Positions 32,182-44,128 of a stretch of DNA of 64,000 nucleotides are shown here, in pieces. The notes below the pieces were generated by a model. The model worked only from the letters and a program-made list of their open reading frames with translations, had not been told where the DNA came from and ran no database searches. Location of the stretch: positions 22,048,177-22,112,176 of the forward strand of contig CM070596.1 in NCBI GenBank assembly GCA_036346395.1, given 5' to 3'. This stretch comes from Hsuehochloa calcarea (lineage: Eukaryota > Streptophyta > Magnoliopsida > Poales > Poaceae). Every line of letters begins with the position of its first letter. Positions within the stretch are counted from its first letter, which is position 1. The position numbers and the translations under genes were made by a program.

Positions 32182-34350
32182 ATCTCCCCCTTGATGAACA
32201 CATTGGCAATTATCCAGAAAATGAAGTAAGAGGTTTGAAAACGAGTTTACTCGCAGCAGACAAAGGCACAACTTGGTCCATAAGCAAGAAAAAGCAATGT
32301 AAATGACCAAGCTGGCATCAGAATAGTATAGGCATGTGAGACAAGGCAAAAGAAAGCATAAAAACTTTGATTTCCAGAAAAGGGTCAAAATTCTCACATG
32401 AGGTCATATGAAAGAACAATTGTTCAATTGACCTATGATCATTGTGAGGATAAAAGAATGCAATTCAAGTTCAGAATATACAATAAGACAATAAGAATGC
32501 AACTCAAGAACTCCCCCTCACTATGATCCTTAATTTTTAAAAACTTTCAAATTTTCAGTTTCCCCCTTTGTATAATCTTCTCCCCCAACAAAGAAATATC
32601 TTCTCATTAACACATCTTCTCCCCCTTTGACAATGGATTCATCAAGGAATCACGCCTTCCTCTCATCCAGAGATAACAAATAGAGAGTAGAGAAAGAAGC
32701 AAAAACAAAATAAGCATAAAGAGGAGTATGCATGAAGTGCAATGGAGTGGCTTCATTTTTGTATTTTTCAATTTTTGAATACAAGAAGCTTTGGATATTA
32801 CCCAAAAGAGCTAGCCAGTATTTCTAATATTGCACAAACAGCATATCACACCTGACAGCACTAGCAAGATCATGGTAAGACATGTATATCAAAGCTAAGC
32901 ACAAAGGCTCAAAAGGAAAGCAGTAGATTTGATCAATTTAAGCAACGCTTCAAATTCAGCAAGTTCATCAACAGGGATCCTAAAATGAAATTGGCCATGT
33001 CAAAATGTCAAAGTGAGATCAAAAATCAGGTCCTGTATTGAATCATTTTGCTCAATATTTTGTAAAAGCCCATTTGTCAATATTTTTCTCATACGCATTG
33101 AATATTGAAGTTGACTAATGATCTAACTTAGTGACAAGATCCTGGACTAGGAGCCATCCACAAACTCATCCTAAGCTTCGACCAAAAGTTGATTAAAGGT
33201 ATATCTTAGTAAAGAAGATCCTGGACTAGGAGTCATCCACAAACTCTTTCTAAGCTTCGATCAAAAGTTGATTAAAGGTATATCTTAGTAAAGAAGATCC
33301 TGGACTAGGAGCCATCCACAAACTCTTTCTAAGCTTCTACCAGAGCGACAAATCTTGAGGTTCATGTCATTTCTGACAAGCAGTCCCCATGAGATCGTCT
33401 GGTTCATCAAACTATCTCCAAGTTCATGTCATTTGACAAGCAGTCTCGTAAGAATAGTTTGGCACAATTTAAGCATAAGACAATCTTGATTTTCATTTTT
33501 CACAAGAGCATTTTTGGAATCTCAATAACACAAAAGCTCAAGTAATGGTCAATTTTAGATCAAAGAGCTAACAAAGCAATTCTGACAGGGCCAATGTCAC
33601 AAGAGGAGCACTAATTGCACAACTCGCTAAAACATCCACAAATTGCAATTTCTTAGTTCGAGTTGTTTTAAGGTTCTAGCACATATAGCAAAGACTTATC
33701 TACACATGTAAAAGCATGATAGTTCTAGCAAGTCAAAGAACTAGACATGACATTGAGCAAGAATTGAAATACTAAAGCTCCAAAGGGTAATAGGCAAAGC
33801 TTCATCAATTTTAAAAGATAAGCAGAAAAACTTATATTACAATACATCTTTTTGGATTTTTCATACCACTTGTTGTATTTTTCATATGAATGCAATATGA
33901 TACAATGAGATGCAATAAAAAGCCTAAAACCCTAAAAAGTTCAAAAAGATCACTAAGTTCAGAAAAAGAACAATAAAAGATCAAAAGAACAAGGAAAGAT
34001 CAGAAAAGATCAAACTCCCCCTCAAACCAACCCATAGGGTTAAATTACCCCTAACTCGCTTCTCAAGGTGGAAAACCTGGTTTGATCTAAAGGCTTGGTG
34101 AGAATATCTGCCAATTGAGCTTCGGACTATACGAAGTGCATCACAATATCTCCTTTTTCAACATGATCTTTAAGGAAGTGAAAGCGAATGTCTATGTGCT
34201 TAGTCCTAGAATGTTGCACTGGGTTTTTAGCAATATTAATAGCGTATGTTATCACGTAAAAGAGGAACACTAGCAAAGTTTAACCCATAATCTTTCAAAG
34301 TGGACGCCATCCACAAAATCAAGCTCAAAGAACTAGCAAAGCAGCTACAT
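32182..34350 (-). other. E7 3' untranslated region with repeated purine tracts
   Basis: About 2.2 kb without coding frames lies between the pol end and the 3' LTR. The polypurine tract adjoins the LTR at 32182-32192 (minus AAGGGGGAGAT). Further minus-strand GGGGGA tracts occur near 32514, 32565, 32584, 32624 and 34016. A 79 bp tandem repeat lies at 33138-33350. Such long 3' regions are seen in large copia elements. Confidence 0.75.
33138..33350. repeat. 79 bp tandem repeat, about 2.7 copies
   Basis: GATCCTGGACTAGGAG recurs at 33138, 33217 and 33296, exactly 79 bp apart, with a nearly identical unit between. A looser pair with TTCATGTCATTT and GACAAGCAGTC follows at about 33361-33450. Confidence 0.9.
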
Positions 34351-34357
34351 ACTCCGC

Positions 34358-34771
34358 TCAAAGATGGATTGTGCAATGTAAGACCGCCTTCCTAGAGGAC
34401 CAAGATACAAAAGAAGTGCCTAGGAAGTGACAGGTGCCTGAGGTACTCTTCCTATCTAACCGACAGCCCGCAAAATCAGAATCTGAAAAACCCCTAATGG
34501 ACAAAGTCAAGAGCAGAATACCAAATGCAATATAAGAGGGTAGAGTGTAAATACCGAATATGCGCTTAACGGCTTGGCGATGGGAAGTTCTCGAGACACT
34601 GAAATCTTGCACAAAGGCATACCGTGAAGTGAATGTCCGGTCTCGAGGCCACAAATACGAAGGGAGCCGATCATGCATGCGGTACTCGCGTTGATCCACG
34701 ACTTCTCCTTCCTCATCCGGATCCAAAGCAGCTTGAAGTTGCCATGGGAGTGGAAATTGGCTTGCAATCAC
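34358..34771 (-). pseudogene. E7 RNase H region of pol, frameshifted
   Basis: The C-terminal half of this frame holds SDSDFAGCRLDRKSTSGTCH and FLGTSFVSWSSRK, the copia RNase H signature with a catalytic Asp. The first part is joined to RT by a shift near 34715-34770 and contains further frame changes. RNase H would remove the RNA strand after cDNA synthesis. Confidence 0.8.
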
Positions 34772-35861
34772 CCATGTTGAAGCGCTTGAGTAGATCTTTA
34801 GTGTACTTTGTCTGATGGATGAAAGTTCCTTCCTTGCATTGCTTGATTTGAAGTCCCAAAAAGTAATTAAGCTCTCCCATCATACTCATCTCAAATTCCC
34901 TGGACATAGTCTCAGAAAAACTGGAAACAAGAGTATTAGAAGAACCACCAAAAATAATATCATCCACATAAATTTGAGCAAGCAGGAAGTCATTGCCACG
35001 CTTAAGAATGAATAGAGTTTTATCCACTTTACCCATCTCAAAATTATTTTTAAGCAAGAAGGTCTTAAGTCTATCATACCATGCTCTAGGGGCTTGTTTA
35101 AGACCATACAATGCTTTAGATAGCTTGAAAACACGATTTGGATACTTGGGATCCTCAAAACCAGGGGGTTGCTTAACATACACTTCTTCCTCTATGAAAC
35201 CATTTAAGAATGCACTTTTAACATCCATCTGATATAATTTAAAACCTTTTGATGCAGCAAATGCGAGCAAAATACGAATGGCTTCTAATCTAGCAACAGG
35301 AGCAAATGTCTCATCAAAATCTAACCCCTCAACTTGGCTGAAACCCTGAGCTACCAATCTGGCTTTGTTTCTAACCACAGAACCATCCTCACCTTGTTTA
35401 TTCTTGAACACCCAACGGGTTCCTATAACATTATGACCACTAGGTGGTTCTACTAGGTTCCAAACTTTGTTTCTTTCAAAATTCTCTAACTCCTCATGCA
35501 TGGCATTTACCCAGCTAGAATCAGATAAAGCATGTGATATATCACGGGGTTCAAAAGAAGCAACAAAAGCCGAATGAGAGTAGAGATTTGGATCATTATA
35601 CCTGGAGCGAGTGACTCGCTCATGTAGATTACCTATTATCCGATCCGGAGGATGCCGTCTCTCGAATGCGGTGGAGCGCCGGGTGAGATACTCGCTTTCT
35701 TCGACCTCCGCAGTATCGCTGATGATGATGATGCAGAGAGCCTCAATCAAGGTGAAGTAGACGTAGCGTGTTCTTGTATCAATATGGGCGCCTCGAAGAA
35801 GCAGATGAAGGAATGATATCGCCTTCGCTCTCATCTTCCTCCACAAAAATGCTTTCGTCAC
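34713..35861 (-). CDS. pol: E7 reverse transcriptase (RVT_2)
   Basis: 382 codons. The copia RT domain runs from about residue 105 to 345: W-x-N-A-M-H-E-E-L start, NKARLVAQGFSQVEGLDF, LYQMDVKSAFLNGFIEEEVYV, LSKALYGLKQAPRAWY and the catalytic IYVDDIIFGG box near residue 295. The first 70 or so residues are poorly conserved and may be out of frame with the upstream linker. The RT domain itself is intact, but the frame ends just after it by frameshift. It is the best preserved enzyme of E7. Confidence 0.9.
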   Translation of the reverse strand: MTKAFLWRKMRAKAISFLHLLLRGAHIDTRTRYVYFTLIEALCIIIISDTAEVEESEYLTRRSTAFERRHPPDRIIGNLHERVTRSRYNDPNLYSHSAFVASFEPRDISHALSDSSWVNAMHEELENFERNKVWNLVEPPSGHNVIGTRWVFKNKQGEDGSVVRNKARLVAQGFSQVEGLDFDETFAPVARLEAIRILLAFAASKGFKLYQMDVKSAFLNGFIEEEVYVKQPPGFEDPKYPNRVFKLSKALYGLKQAPRAWYDRLKTFLLKNNFEMGKVDKTLFILKRGNDFLLAQIYVDDIIFGGSSNTLVSSFSETMSREFEMSMMGELNYFLGLQIKQCKEGTFIHQTKYTKDLLKRFNMGDCKPISTPMATSSCFGSG

Positions 35862-36161
35862 CGTGAATCATCTCAGAATAATTGATCTAGCTCTGTGGCT
35901 AGTCTCATCAAAAGTGACATTACAAGTCTCCTAATAAGGTTAGTCTCAAGATTAAAACCCGAAAACCCTCGAATGAGCAGATAACCTGAAATAACCCATC
36001 AAAAGTTCTTGATTCAAATTTATCTAAGTTGCATGTCTTAAGAATAAAACATTTTGATCCAAAACTCAAAATGCGAAACAAAGGGTTTTCTACCAAAACG
36101 AAGCTCATAAGGAGTCTTGCCTAAAGATGGTCTCAAAAGACACGATTTGCAATATGGCAAG

Positions 36162-36873
36162 TCAGAGCAATAGCTTCGCCCAAAATCTCCTCGGTGTGCT
36201 ATACTCATCTAGCATCGTCCTAGCCATTTCGACTAAGGTCCTATTCTTCCTTTCCACCACGCTATTTTGTTGAGGGTCGTGTGGAGGAGAACTGATGCTC
36301 AATACCACGCCAAAGACAAAAAGAAGCAAAAGAAGCATTTTTGAACTCCGTGCCATTATCATCGCGAATCGCTCTCAAAGCACCAGGAAGCTCAGAAGCC
36401 AAACGAAGAACAAGGTCATGAAAATAACCAAAAGCTTCATCTTTTGAAGCAAGAAAGAACACCCAAGTGTATCTTGAAAGATCATCGACTATGACAAGAA
36501 TATACCATTTTCCACCAACTGACCGGACTCTAGCAGACCAACAAGATCCATATGAAGCAACTGTCCCGGTCCGTCACCATAACCATAGTCACGTAGGGTG
36601 TGAGGCGGCAACTTGTTTGCCATGCCTACAGGGCGCACATACAGCATCCTTGACAGCTTTGAGTTTGGGCAAACCTATCATGAGATCAAGGTTGCTAACT
36701 CGTGTCAGATGATCAAAACCAATGTGCCCCAAACGTCGGTGCCAAAGCCGTAAAATGTAAGATGATGTAAGCAAACATTTAAGAGATCCAAAGAAGAGGT
36801 TCGAAAAATCACCCAAAAATTCTACCAACTCTAGATATTCCAAACACAAGCTCACCAAGAGAATCAAGCACAC
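36162..36873 (-). pseudogene. E7 integrase: pre-integrase finger and catalytic core, in pieces
   Basis: The frame 36589-36873 holds LWHRRLGHIGFDHLTRVSN and VCAPCRHGKQ, the H-H-C-C finger. 36262-36462 carries the core with AIRDDNGTEFKNASF, and 36162-36362 holds SPPHDPQQNSVVERKNRTL with the catalytic Glu. These are in different frames. The segment between 36470 and 36590, which should hold the first catalytic Asp, is also shifted. Confidence 0.82.
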
Positions 36874-36912
36874 GACAAGTATTTTTCTTAAAAATAGTCC
36901 TCATAGCCATCA

Positions 36913-37140
36913 TCAAAAAGTCGAGATACGAAGGAGATTATACCAAAGCTTGTCCACAAGAGCGACATCCTTTAGAATGAATTTATTGTTTACCCTAATT
37001 GATTCTGCTCCTTCAATTCGCCCTTGTGTATCATCTCCAAAGGTGATGAAGTCATCACCGCTGCCCACGTGAAAGAGGTGAACCATCTTGAGTTTCCTAT
37101 CATGTGGCGTGAACACCCGAGTCAACGAACCACGTGTTCT
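36913..37140 (-). pseudogene. E7 protease, frameshifted at the active site
   Basis: Downstream of the break the frame contains HDRKLKMVHLFHVG, VTFGDD-like FITFGDDTQGRIEG and LKDVALVDKLWYNLL, typical of copia proteases. Just upstream, in another frame, WFVDSG is visible at about 37110-37135. One base appears to be missing right after the active-site DSG, which separates the two halves. It is therefore inactive as read. Confidence 0.8.
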
Positions 37141-37712
37141 TCCCTTTCCGCGAAATCTCGAAAATCAAGGAGCAGAAGAACGATGTGTCTCAACATCGTT
37201 AGATAAACAAGATTTAGGAATCCAAAGATCGAGACACACGTCTGAAAGGAGTATACAAACCGAAGTACTATCCTTGATTTTATCTAGAATTCGTTATGAG
37301 CAATGTTTAAATTAACATGAGAATTAAATCGTCTGTGGGCTATTCCGATCGTTGTCTTCAAGGGCCGTCGACCAAATCGACCAAATCGGGCGATCTGACC
37401 GCCAGATCAAGAATATTAGAATTAGGATATTTAGAAACATAATGATTTGCATGTGAGAAAATCCTAATCCAGTTTATTCTTTTCAAGTTACCATGTCTCA
37501 TAAAAGCTCTAGGTTGCTGAATGAAATTCTATCAAGATTTTTCTTATCATTTTTCAACCTACGCCAACAGATTCAATCAAATGCCCACCTTTCTTGCAAT
37601 AAGTGCAATGGTACTTGGTACCACTAGAAGAAGCACCATTTGAATTAATACAAGGTTGGGCAAAACCTCGCAGATTTAAAAGATGTTTTTGCAAGTTGGG
37701 TTTTGAATTCAA

Positions 37713-38272
37713 TTAAACCTTTTCCAAGACTTGAATGACTTTTGGGTTTGAATTGTCTTGAAAAGAATTGAATCCTAAACCTTGCTTCTTATAAGGAGTT
37801 TTAGACTTGTCAAGAATCATGTTTAATTGTTTCTTACCTTTAGAAAATTTCTCTAATGTATCATGAAGGTAAGCATTTTCTTTTCTCAAGTTAACACAAG
37901 CATCACAAGTTTTATCCATAAATTTCTCCTTATACAAAGCAATTTCAAGCTTAAGAGCGGAACAAGAAGCACAAGTAGTATTTTCAATATTGTCCTTAAG
38001 CTTAGCATATTTGACTCTAGCAACTTCTAAGATATCTTTGATTTCACGCTCTTTTCTAAACATGAAGTGCAAGGACTAGAATCAAACACATCAAAAGCAA
38101 TCAATTTACTAGATTCTAAACATTTTTCACAAGGAGCACTTTTAATTTCATTTAGATCGGATCTAGCATTCTCAAGTTGTTGTACGTAAATATTATGAGC
38201 AGATTGTAACTTGGTAATTTCAATGCATAGCATGACAAGATAAACATTCATCGAGTTCAAGAGTCTTAGCAT
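37713..38272 (-). pseudogene. E7 Cys-rich, coiled-coil-like linker between gag and protease
   Basis: Two frames (38027-38272 and 37713-38072) together show four C-x2-C pairs: PCEKC, PCTSC, TCASC and TCDAC. They are spaced by charged helical stretches such as LKLEIALYKEKFMDK and LRKENAYLHDTLEKF. Polyproteins of large grass copia elements often carry such a segment; its function is unknown to me. Frameshifts near 38030-38070 break it. Confidence 0.65.
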
Positions 38273-38371
38273 TTTTAAGCTCTACTTTCAGCTTTGTTAA
38301 TCTTTGACTCTAATTTCTTATTTTTGTCATGACAAATTCTAGCGCTTCATCTTGACTAAGCAATTGCTCAA

Positions 38372-39533
38372 CTATAGAATCATATTTAGCGTAAAGCTCA
38401 TCATAAGAAAAAGATACCTCATCATCATCAATGTCGTCTTGTCGACCATGAAGCACATGCCAGTGAAGTCTTTGGCCTTCCCTTTCTTTTTGCTTTGAGG
38501 GATCTCCTCCTCCTTGTCCTCCTCACTCACGGAATCCACATCGTTCAAGGATTGATCCTCAAAAGCGGTAAGGACCCGATGAGCGGCCTTCACAAGCTTA
38601 TTAGCCTCATACCTTGATTTGTTGAAAGGAGGCTTCTTCCAAGCTGACTTTCCTTCCTTATGATTGCTCTTACCTTTCAACTTGGGGCAATTTGCCCGGA
38701 TATGGTTTAGCTCATCACATTCATAGCATGCCACCGGACCACCTCTCTTTTTTTTTCTCACATTATTGTAAGCCCGTGTGAATTTTTTAGCTAGGAGAGC
38801 TAACTCGCCTCAGAATACTTTCAAGCTCCTCCTCGAAATCGCAGATAAGCAAGTAAATGAAAATCGTAAAATGATTCAAGAGTACCATCAAAGACCTTTT
38901 GAGAGGATCACTATCAATGCCATGTTCTCTTTCTTAGGATGATCAACTCTTTTAATTTCATGAGTCTTGAGTTTACTATAAAGCAATTCTAAAGTAAGAC
39001 TTGAAAGATCAACATTCTCCTCTATAGCAGTAGCCTTCATCTCCCACTCCTTGGTGTTGATTGCAGCCAAGAGATGGGTGGCATTTTCAGATTGAGAATA
39101 TTCAATATCAACAGCTTTCATTTGATTAATTACTTTATTAAAGCGACTGAAAATGTCATCGATGCTCTCTCCAGGACGCATCTCGAATTTATTGTATTCA
39201 CGCTTGTAAACTGTTTAGCGCACTTTTTTTGATTTGGGACGAACCCTCATGATATGTTTCGAGAGTATTCCAAATTTCGTGAGCAGTAGCAAGATTGCAA
39301 ATGCGATCATATTCCTGTCTACCAAGTGCACCATATAAAAGATTTTTGGCCTTGTTGTTGTTTGCCACAAGAATCGCTGAAGCCGGTGTTGCAATTTCAG
39401 GAATAATAAGCGGGGCTCGAACAACATCCCAAAAAGCTTGTCCCTCGCTCTCAAGAAAGACTCGCATACGATTCTTCCAATAGGCATAGTCGTGCAAATC
39501 GAAGATATGCGGTTTAGTAGAAAACTTATCCAT
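38372..39533 (-). pseudogene. gag: E7 gag (UBN2 plus zinc knuckle), broken
   Basis: The ATG at 39533 starts MDKFSTKPHIFDLHDY, matching E1's gag start. The frame runs to 39198, where an A-run expansion near 39228 shifts it. The next frame, 38888-39181, continues the UBN2 domain (MRPGESIDDIFSRFNKVINQMK). Frame 38372-38761 carries the CCHC knuckle CYECDELNHIRANC, near residues 12-25 of that frame, plus a charged tail (SEEDKEEE). Gag would package the RNA. At least two shifts disable it. Confidence 0.85.
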
Positions 39534-39579
39534 CGCCTAAAGTTCAGTGACCGGTTAAGATCAAGAGTGAACTAACCGG

Positions 39580-39591
39580 GCTCTGATACCA
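39580..39591 (-). other. E7 primer binding site (initiator tRNA-Met, perfect)
   Basis: Minus TGGTATCAGAGC lies two bases from the 5' LTR edge (39594), a perfect complement to the initiator tRNA-Met 3' end. Confidence 0.93.
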
Positions 39592-39593
39592 CT

Positions 39594-41414
39594 TGTTGGA
39601 CCGAAAAGGCGACTAGAGGGGGGGGGTGAATAGGAGCACGCTCACTTTTTCCCAAATAATGAATTCAACACAATTTCACTCCAATAGCTATTAGGAAGCT
39701 ATGAAGATCAATATACCAGTACAGCGGAAGACTAGTATTGAATCCAATTAAATCCCCTAAGCAAAATAACAAAATCAACTAAGATTGCAGAATCACAAAG
39801 CATGGGCGGTCTGACCTCTGGACCCAGCCGGTTGGACCGATTGCCGGGCGGTCTGACGGTTGTTGTACTGGCGGTCGGACCGCTCCAAAATTGGTCTGAC
39901 CGGTGATGACGGGCGGTCTGACCGGCCGACTCTAGAACCGATCTGAAACAGTAAAATAAGCCCGATGACGAAGTTGCAATTAGGTCAAACTTTTGATTCT
40001 CAACTCCAAACTTTATGAAACTTTGCACACACCTTCTCTATGCTATTGAGGACCTATTCCAATCGAATATTATGATAATTCTTGGATAGATCCTGAACAA
40101 TTGCCAATTGATTAACAGAAGGTCTAAAACCGGGCAAGAACGAAAACTTGATCCTAATGCTTGTTCGTGAGAGATTGATGATCAAGAAGATGCTAGATAG
40201 ATTCACACATATCACAGCAAGCTAATTCACGTGAAAGAATCAATCACAAACTCGCGGATCAAAGAAAGCCCTAAAATCACGAAATTGAAAGCAAGAACGA
40301 AAAGAGACTTATCTCAAGCAAACCTTGCATAGATTAAGAACGTGATCGCTCTTTGGATTACCCCACACCATCATGGATCAGTGGTCAATCCAAGATCACG
40401 AAATTCACCTCAAACCATGAAAAGCCCTAGCCTCCACCTCAACTCCCCCTAAGCCAATTAGGGTTTGAAGACAACAAAAGAGGTGAAAAAAATAGCGAGA
40501 GCAAAGGGGTGCAGTCACCACCTTCTCCTATTTATAGTGGAGGCCTAGAACTCTCTAGGGTTTGACTCAATTGGGCTCCCGTTAAGGCCCACTAACAAAC
40601 GGGTCACACACGCACGCTTCGCAAAGCGCCATCTTTAACCTTTCGACCTAAACCGCTTCACCATGCGCCATGGATTTGCCAATAGGTCACCCTTGTCCAT
40701 CTTGTGTCACGCTTGAGTCATTGACCTCACCCGGCATCGCCGATCGCTCGACCTCAACTCTCCAAGTCTAGTCCCGATCCTCCTTGCCGTTGACGTCCGT
40801 TGCCCACCAAGCAACTGCACAACCATAGACAAGCAAACACGAATTCGGGAACAAGTTCTTCACAACTTGACCCATGTTAGTCAAAACATGCATCATGCAA
40901 ACCATATGCCACGATATCAATGACTTTGACCTAACAAAACAACATCGCCACGGTTGGCCGACGTTCAAGTCAATACGGTCCGACCGCTCCATGTGAGCGG
41001 TCGGACCGCCTAACGGCTCGGAGCGCTCCTCGTGAGCGGTCGGACCGCCCCTAGGACTTAGCCGAAATTCATGCCCCAAATTCAAACCTTCCGAAATTAA
41101 AACGAATAGAACTTCTTACTGGAGACTCCACAAATCATGAGACCAAGTGCATTGGGATCCCCTCACTTGCCTACAACACCTATTTTTGGCCCAGCTCGTT
41201 TTGACCACTTTTAGGTCACAGCCGGTAGGACCGCCGCACATGGCCGGTTCGACCGATTTGGGACCGGTCGGACCGCCGTTCTAGGACCGGTCGGACCGCC
41301 CCTGTCCAGAATGCCTGTAGCTTTGTCGAAAACTCGTGAAACGACAAACCGTAAACACCATTGCCAATTGTCACATCATCCTAAGATCTGGAGCATATTC
41401 CCATGATATCCACA
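39594..41414 (-). repeat. E7 5' LTR (1821 bp)
   Basis: It pairs with 30365-32181. It has a TATA-like box at 40528-40537 (minus) and perfect palindromes GCGGTCGGACCGC at 40997-41009 and 41036-41048. The 39732-40028 minus frame is repeated in the sister and is not a gene. Confidence 0.94.
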
Positions 41415-43393
41415 CCAATGCATGCTCAAAGTCCACCTGTGGGGAGGGGAAAACAAGGGTGAGATATAAATCTCAGTAAGCAAACAGTTTAACAAGTTAT
41501 TTCAACTACGAACAAATAAACATCATCAATAGTTTCATACATACACAACCACCAGTCGTTTTCACAACTAATAAGCCACCACAAACTACCATAAATCAAA
41601 CCTCATCGGTTTGGTTTTAAATGGCGGATGAATGCGCCATTTAAATATCCCTTATATGCGTATGAATGCTTCATGCTATGCTCCACATCACTCTTGCTGT
41701 AGGCAGGAATTGCAATGTATCGACACGGCAATATACGACACTTCATGGCGAAGAGGTGCATCGACACGACAATAAACAATGTCAGACTGATGCGGTCGCG
41801 CTAAGTCGGCGACATCCACATATGCAAATGACATGATATGACATGATTGATATGATATTCCATTAATCACATTAATTCATCCACAAGGAGCATTAACATA
41901 CTCTCAACATATCCACATCCACCACTTGTTATTTTCATGTTCACATTATAACCTTAAGCAAGAATTACACAACTCTACTATCATATTAACAACATACAAT
42001 AAATAAATTCTTGCTATCAACTCCCAAATTAACAATATCTTGCAATCATGGCATAATGTATCAAATTACGATAATAATGTAAATGCAAGTAGAAGGAATA
42101 ACAAGTTAAACGGAAGCAACCACCGCTACGATCACTTGCCTTGAACCGACGAATCGAAGCAAAAACAATCAAGAACGCTCAAGGTCGAGACCACCTGCCC
42201 AAAAGGAATCTCTCAGCACCAAGCCACAGCAAACAAGCACAACAAAAATAATTGTAAGCGTCGCTAAACCCCGAACCCGTACAAACCCTCTCCACTCAGC
42301 ATAACAGCAAGAACAATTCTGCAGCAGTGTTCTTCACAATTTTGTATCTTTTAAACTAATGGACCAAATACAGCAAGTGATACATTTATGGAATCATAAC
42401 TTAAAAACCTACGATTTTCGTGTAGAACTCCTATTTTTATTCGGAACATAACTAGTTGTAATTTAGTGCCCTAAACAGAGCAAACTTTCTGATCTGGCAG
42501 ACTGGACAGCGACACTAAATCGCGTCCCCACGACAGCACAGAGGTACAAAAATTTTGAAAATTTTACAAAAACTACAACTCTGAATTATCTACAACTTTC
42601 TCAATTACGGCCCTAACAATAAAATTAATGTACTATTTTTAAAATCCGAATTACAGTCGGTCTGTACCAATCTGCCCGCCTGAGGGACAGCGGTATTGCC
42701 GACTCCGTATCTCCCAGATCCCACGGTAGATAAAACTAAACAAAATACAACAGATGCATCTGGAAATCCTCTACAACTTTCCTTTTGGGAATATCCGTAT
42801 GAAAAATCATTTTCTAGATCAAAACCACGAAGCAAAATTGCATACGCTGAATCGATCTACTAACAGACAAACAGTAAACCTTAATCAGGCAATTAATCTA
42901 AACTCTCCCATCAAAATCTGTCCAAGAACCCTAATTACTCCTAAGATCAAAGGGTTTGGGATGAGAGAAAATTACCTAGCTGAAGAAATTCCCCAATACC
43001 TCCTCCTCTTCTTCTTCTCCTTCCCCTTCTTCTTCTTTGCCTTCTCGTTCTTCTCCTTCTCCAAGGGCAGCAATGGGGAAGCTCCTTGGCAGCAGCAGGG
43101 GGGAAAGGGGAGGCGCCCAAGGGGAGGGGGAAAAGGGCTAGGGTTAAAGGAGAGGGGGGGGTGCGGCTTGGGGGGGGGGTGGGTGGAGCACCCCCTTGGG
43201 CCCTTGGCCCAAGGGTGGTTGGCCCACCTCCCTAGCAGCCCAACGCTGAATTTAAATATAATTTATATTATATTATATTTCTTTTTTATTGCTCTTCAAT
43301 TAATATTTTTCCCCATCCCGCGATTTACCGATAAACCGGCGACTCCACGTTTTTTTTAAAGACTTACGCCGAAGCGAGAAACAGGGTATTACA
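41415..43393 (-). repeat. E6 3' LTR, remaining part
   Basis: It starts with the duplicated CCAAT and ends GGTATTACA. It contains an inverted repeat TTAAATGGCG/CGCCATTTAA (about 41618-41645), a pyrimidine-rich (TTC)n run at 43000-43070, and a G-rich run at 43100-43190. The 201-codon frame 42754-43359 is a by-product of these low-complexity tracts. Confidence 0.92.
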
Positions 43394-43406
43394 TTCTCCC
43401 CACCTA
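43394..43406 (-). other. E6 polypurine tract
   Basis: Minus TAGGTGGGGAGAA adjoins the 3' LTR at 43393 and follows the same GAATTC-rich sequence as in E4 and E5. Confidence 0.85.
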
Positions 43407-43499
43407 AAAAGGATTCGTCCTCGAATCTCGCTCCTCAACCTAAGGCAAGAGAATAGCGAAGAAAAGAGCAATGAAGGAAAGATCCACCAAAAGAAAGAG

Positions 43500-44125
43500 A
43501 AATCCACAAAAGACCTCAACTACGAGTACTCACCAGCCTCGAAAAGCTCGGGGTACTTCTTCCAGATCCGTCCTCCACTCCCACGTAGCCTCCTCTCGGT
43601 CAAACGCCCAAAGGACCTTCACATACTTGGTCTTATTCTCAAGACTTTCTCGAAGTATCCAAGATACGCCTGGCGACTCTCCAACGTGAGATCCTGATCC
43701 ACCGTGACCTGCCCCAGGTCGATCTTGTGCTCAGGATCCCGCAAATACTTCCTCAGCATAGACACATGAAAAACATTGTGCACACCGCTCAATGAGCTCG
43801 GCAACTCCAAACGATAGGCCAAACTGCCCACACGAGCAACCACTGGAAAAGGACCAATGAACCGCGGGCTAAGCTTCCCGGTGGTACCGAAACGAACAAT
43901 GCCCTTAGTTGGCGACACTCGAAGGAGCACCAGGTCACCAACCGCAAACTCCAACTCACGGCGTCGAACATCGCAGATAACTCTTTGTCGGCCTCGAGCG
44001 ACCAACAAGTTCTGACGAAGTTCCCGCACTTTCTCCACAGTTTGCGGAATAAGGTCTGGACCAAGCAAAGATCTCTCACCCACTGCATCCCAGCAAAGAG
44101 GAGACACAGACCTCCGGCCATACAA
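43500..44125 (-). pseudogene. E6 integrase C-terminus and chromodomain
   Basis: Frame 43619-44125 is a clean integrase tail: LIPQTVEKVRELRQNLL, FAVGDLVLLRVSPTKGIVRF, LSPRFIGPFPVV, AYRLELPSSLSGVHNVFHVS and MLRKYL, then the linker to the chromodomain. After a shift near 43625 another frame gives VKVLWAFDREEATWEW, the chromodomain core, at about 43540-43620. This places E6 among chromoviruses. Confidence 0.82.
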
Positions 44126-44128
44126 AGC

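Larger units (their letters stand above)
30365..41414 (-). mobile_element. E7: Ty1/copia retrotransposon, minus strand, 11.05 kb, TSD CCAAT
   Basis: The LTRs are 30365-32181 and 39594-41414. The perfect duplication CCAAT is at 30360-30364 and 41415-41419. Minus order is primer site, gag, a Cys-rich linker, protease, integrase, RT, RNase H, a long 3' untranslated region and polypurine tract. Integrase before RT is the copia order. It is structurally complete but carries several frameshifts. It sits inside E6's 3' LTR, so it is younger than E6, and it is the same family as E1. Confidence 0.95.

Noticed and set aside
42754..43359. 201-codon open frame on plus
   Set aside because: It runs through the E6 LTR's (TTC)n and G-rich tracts, giving a Phe-rich then Gly-rich product; low-complexity artefact.
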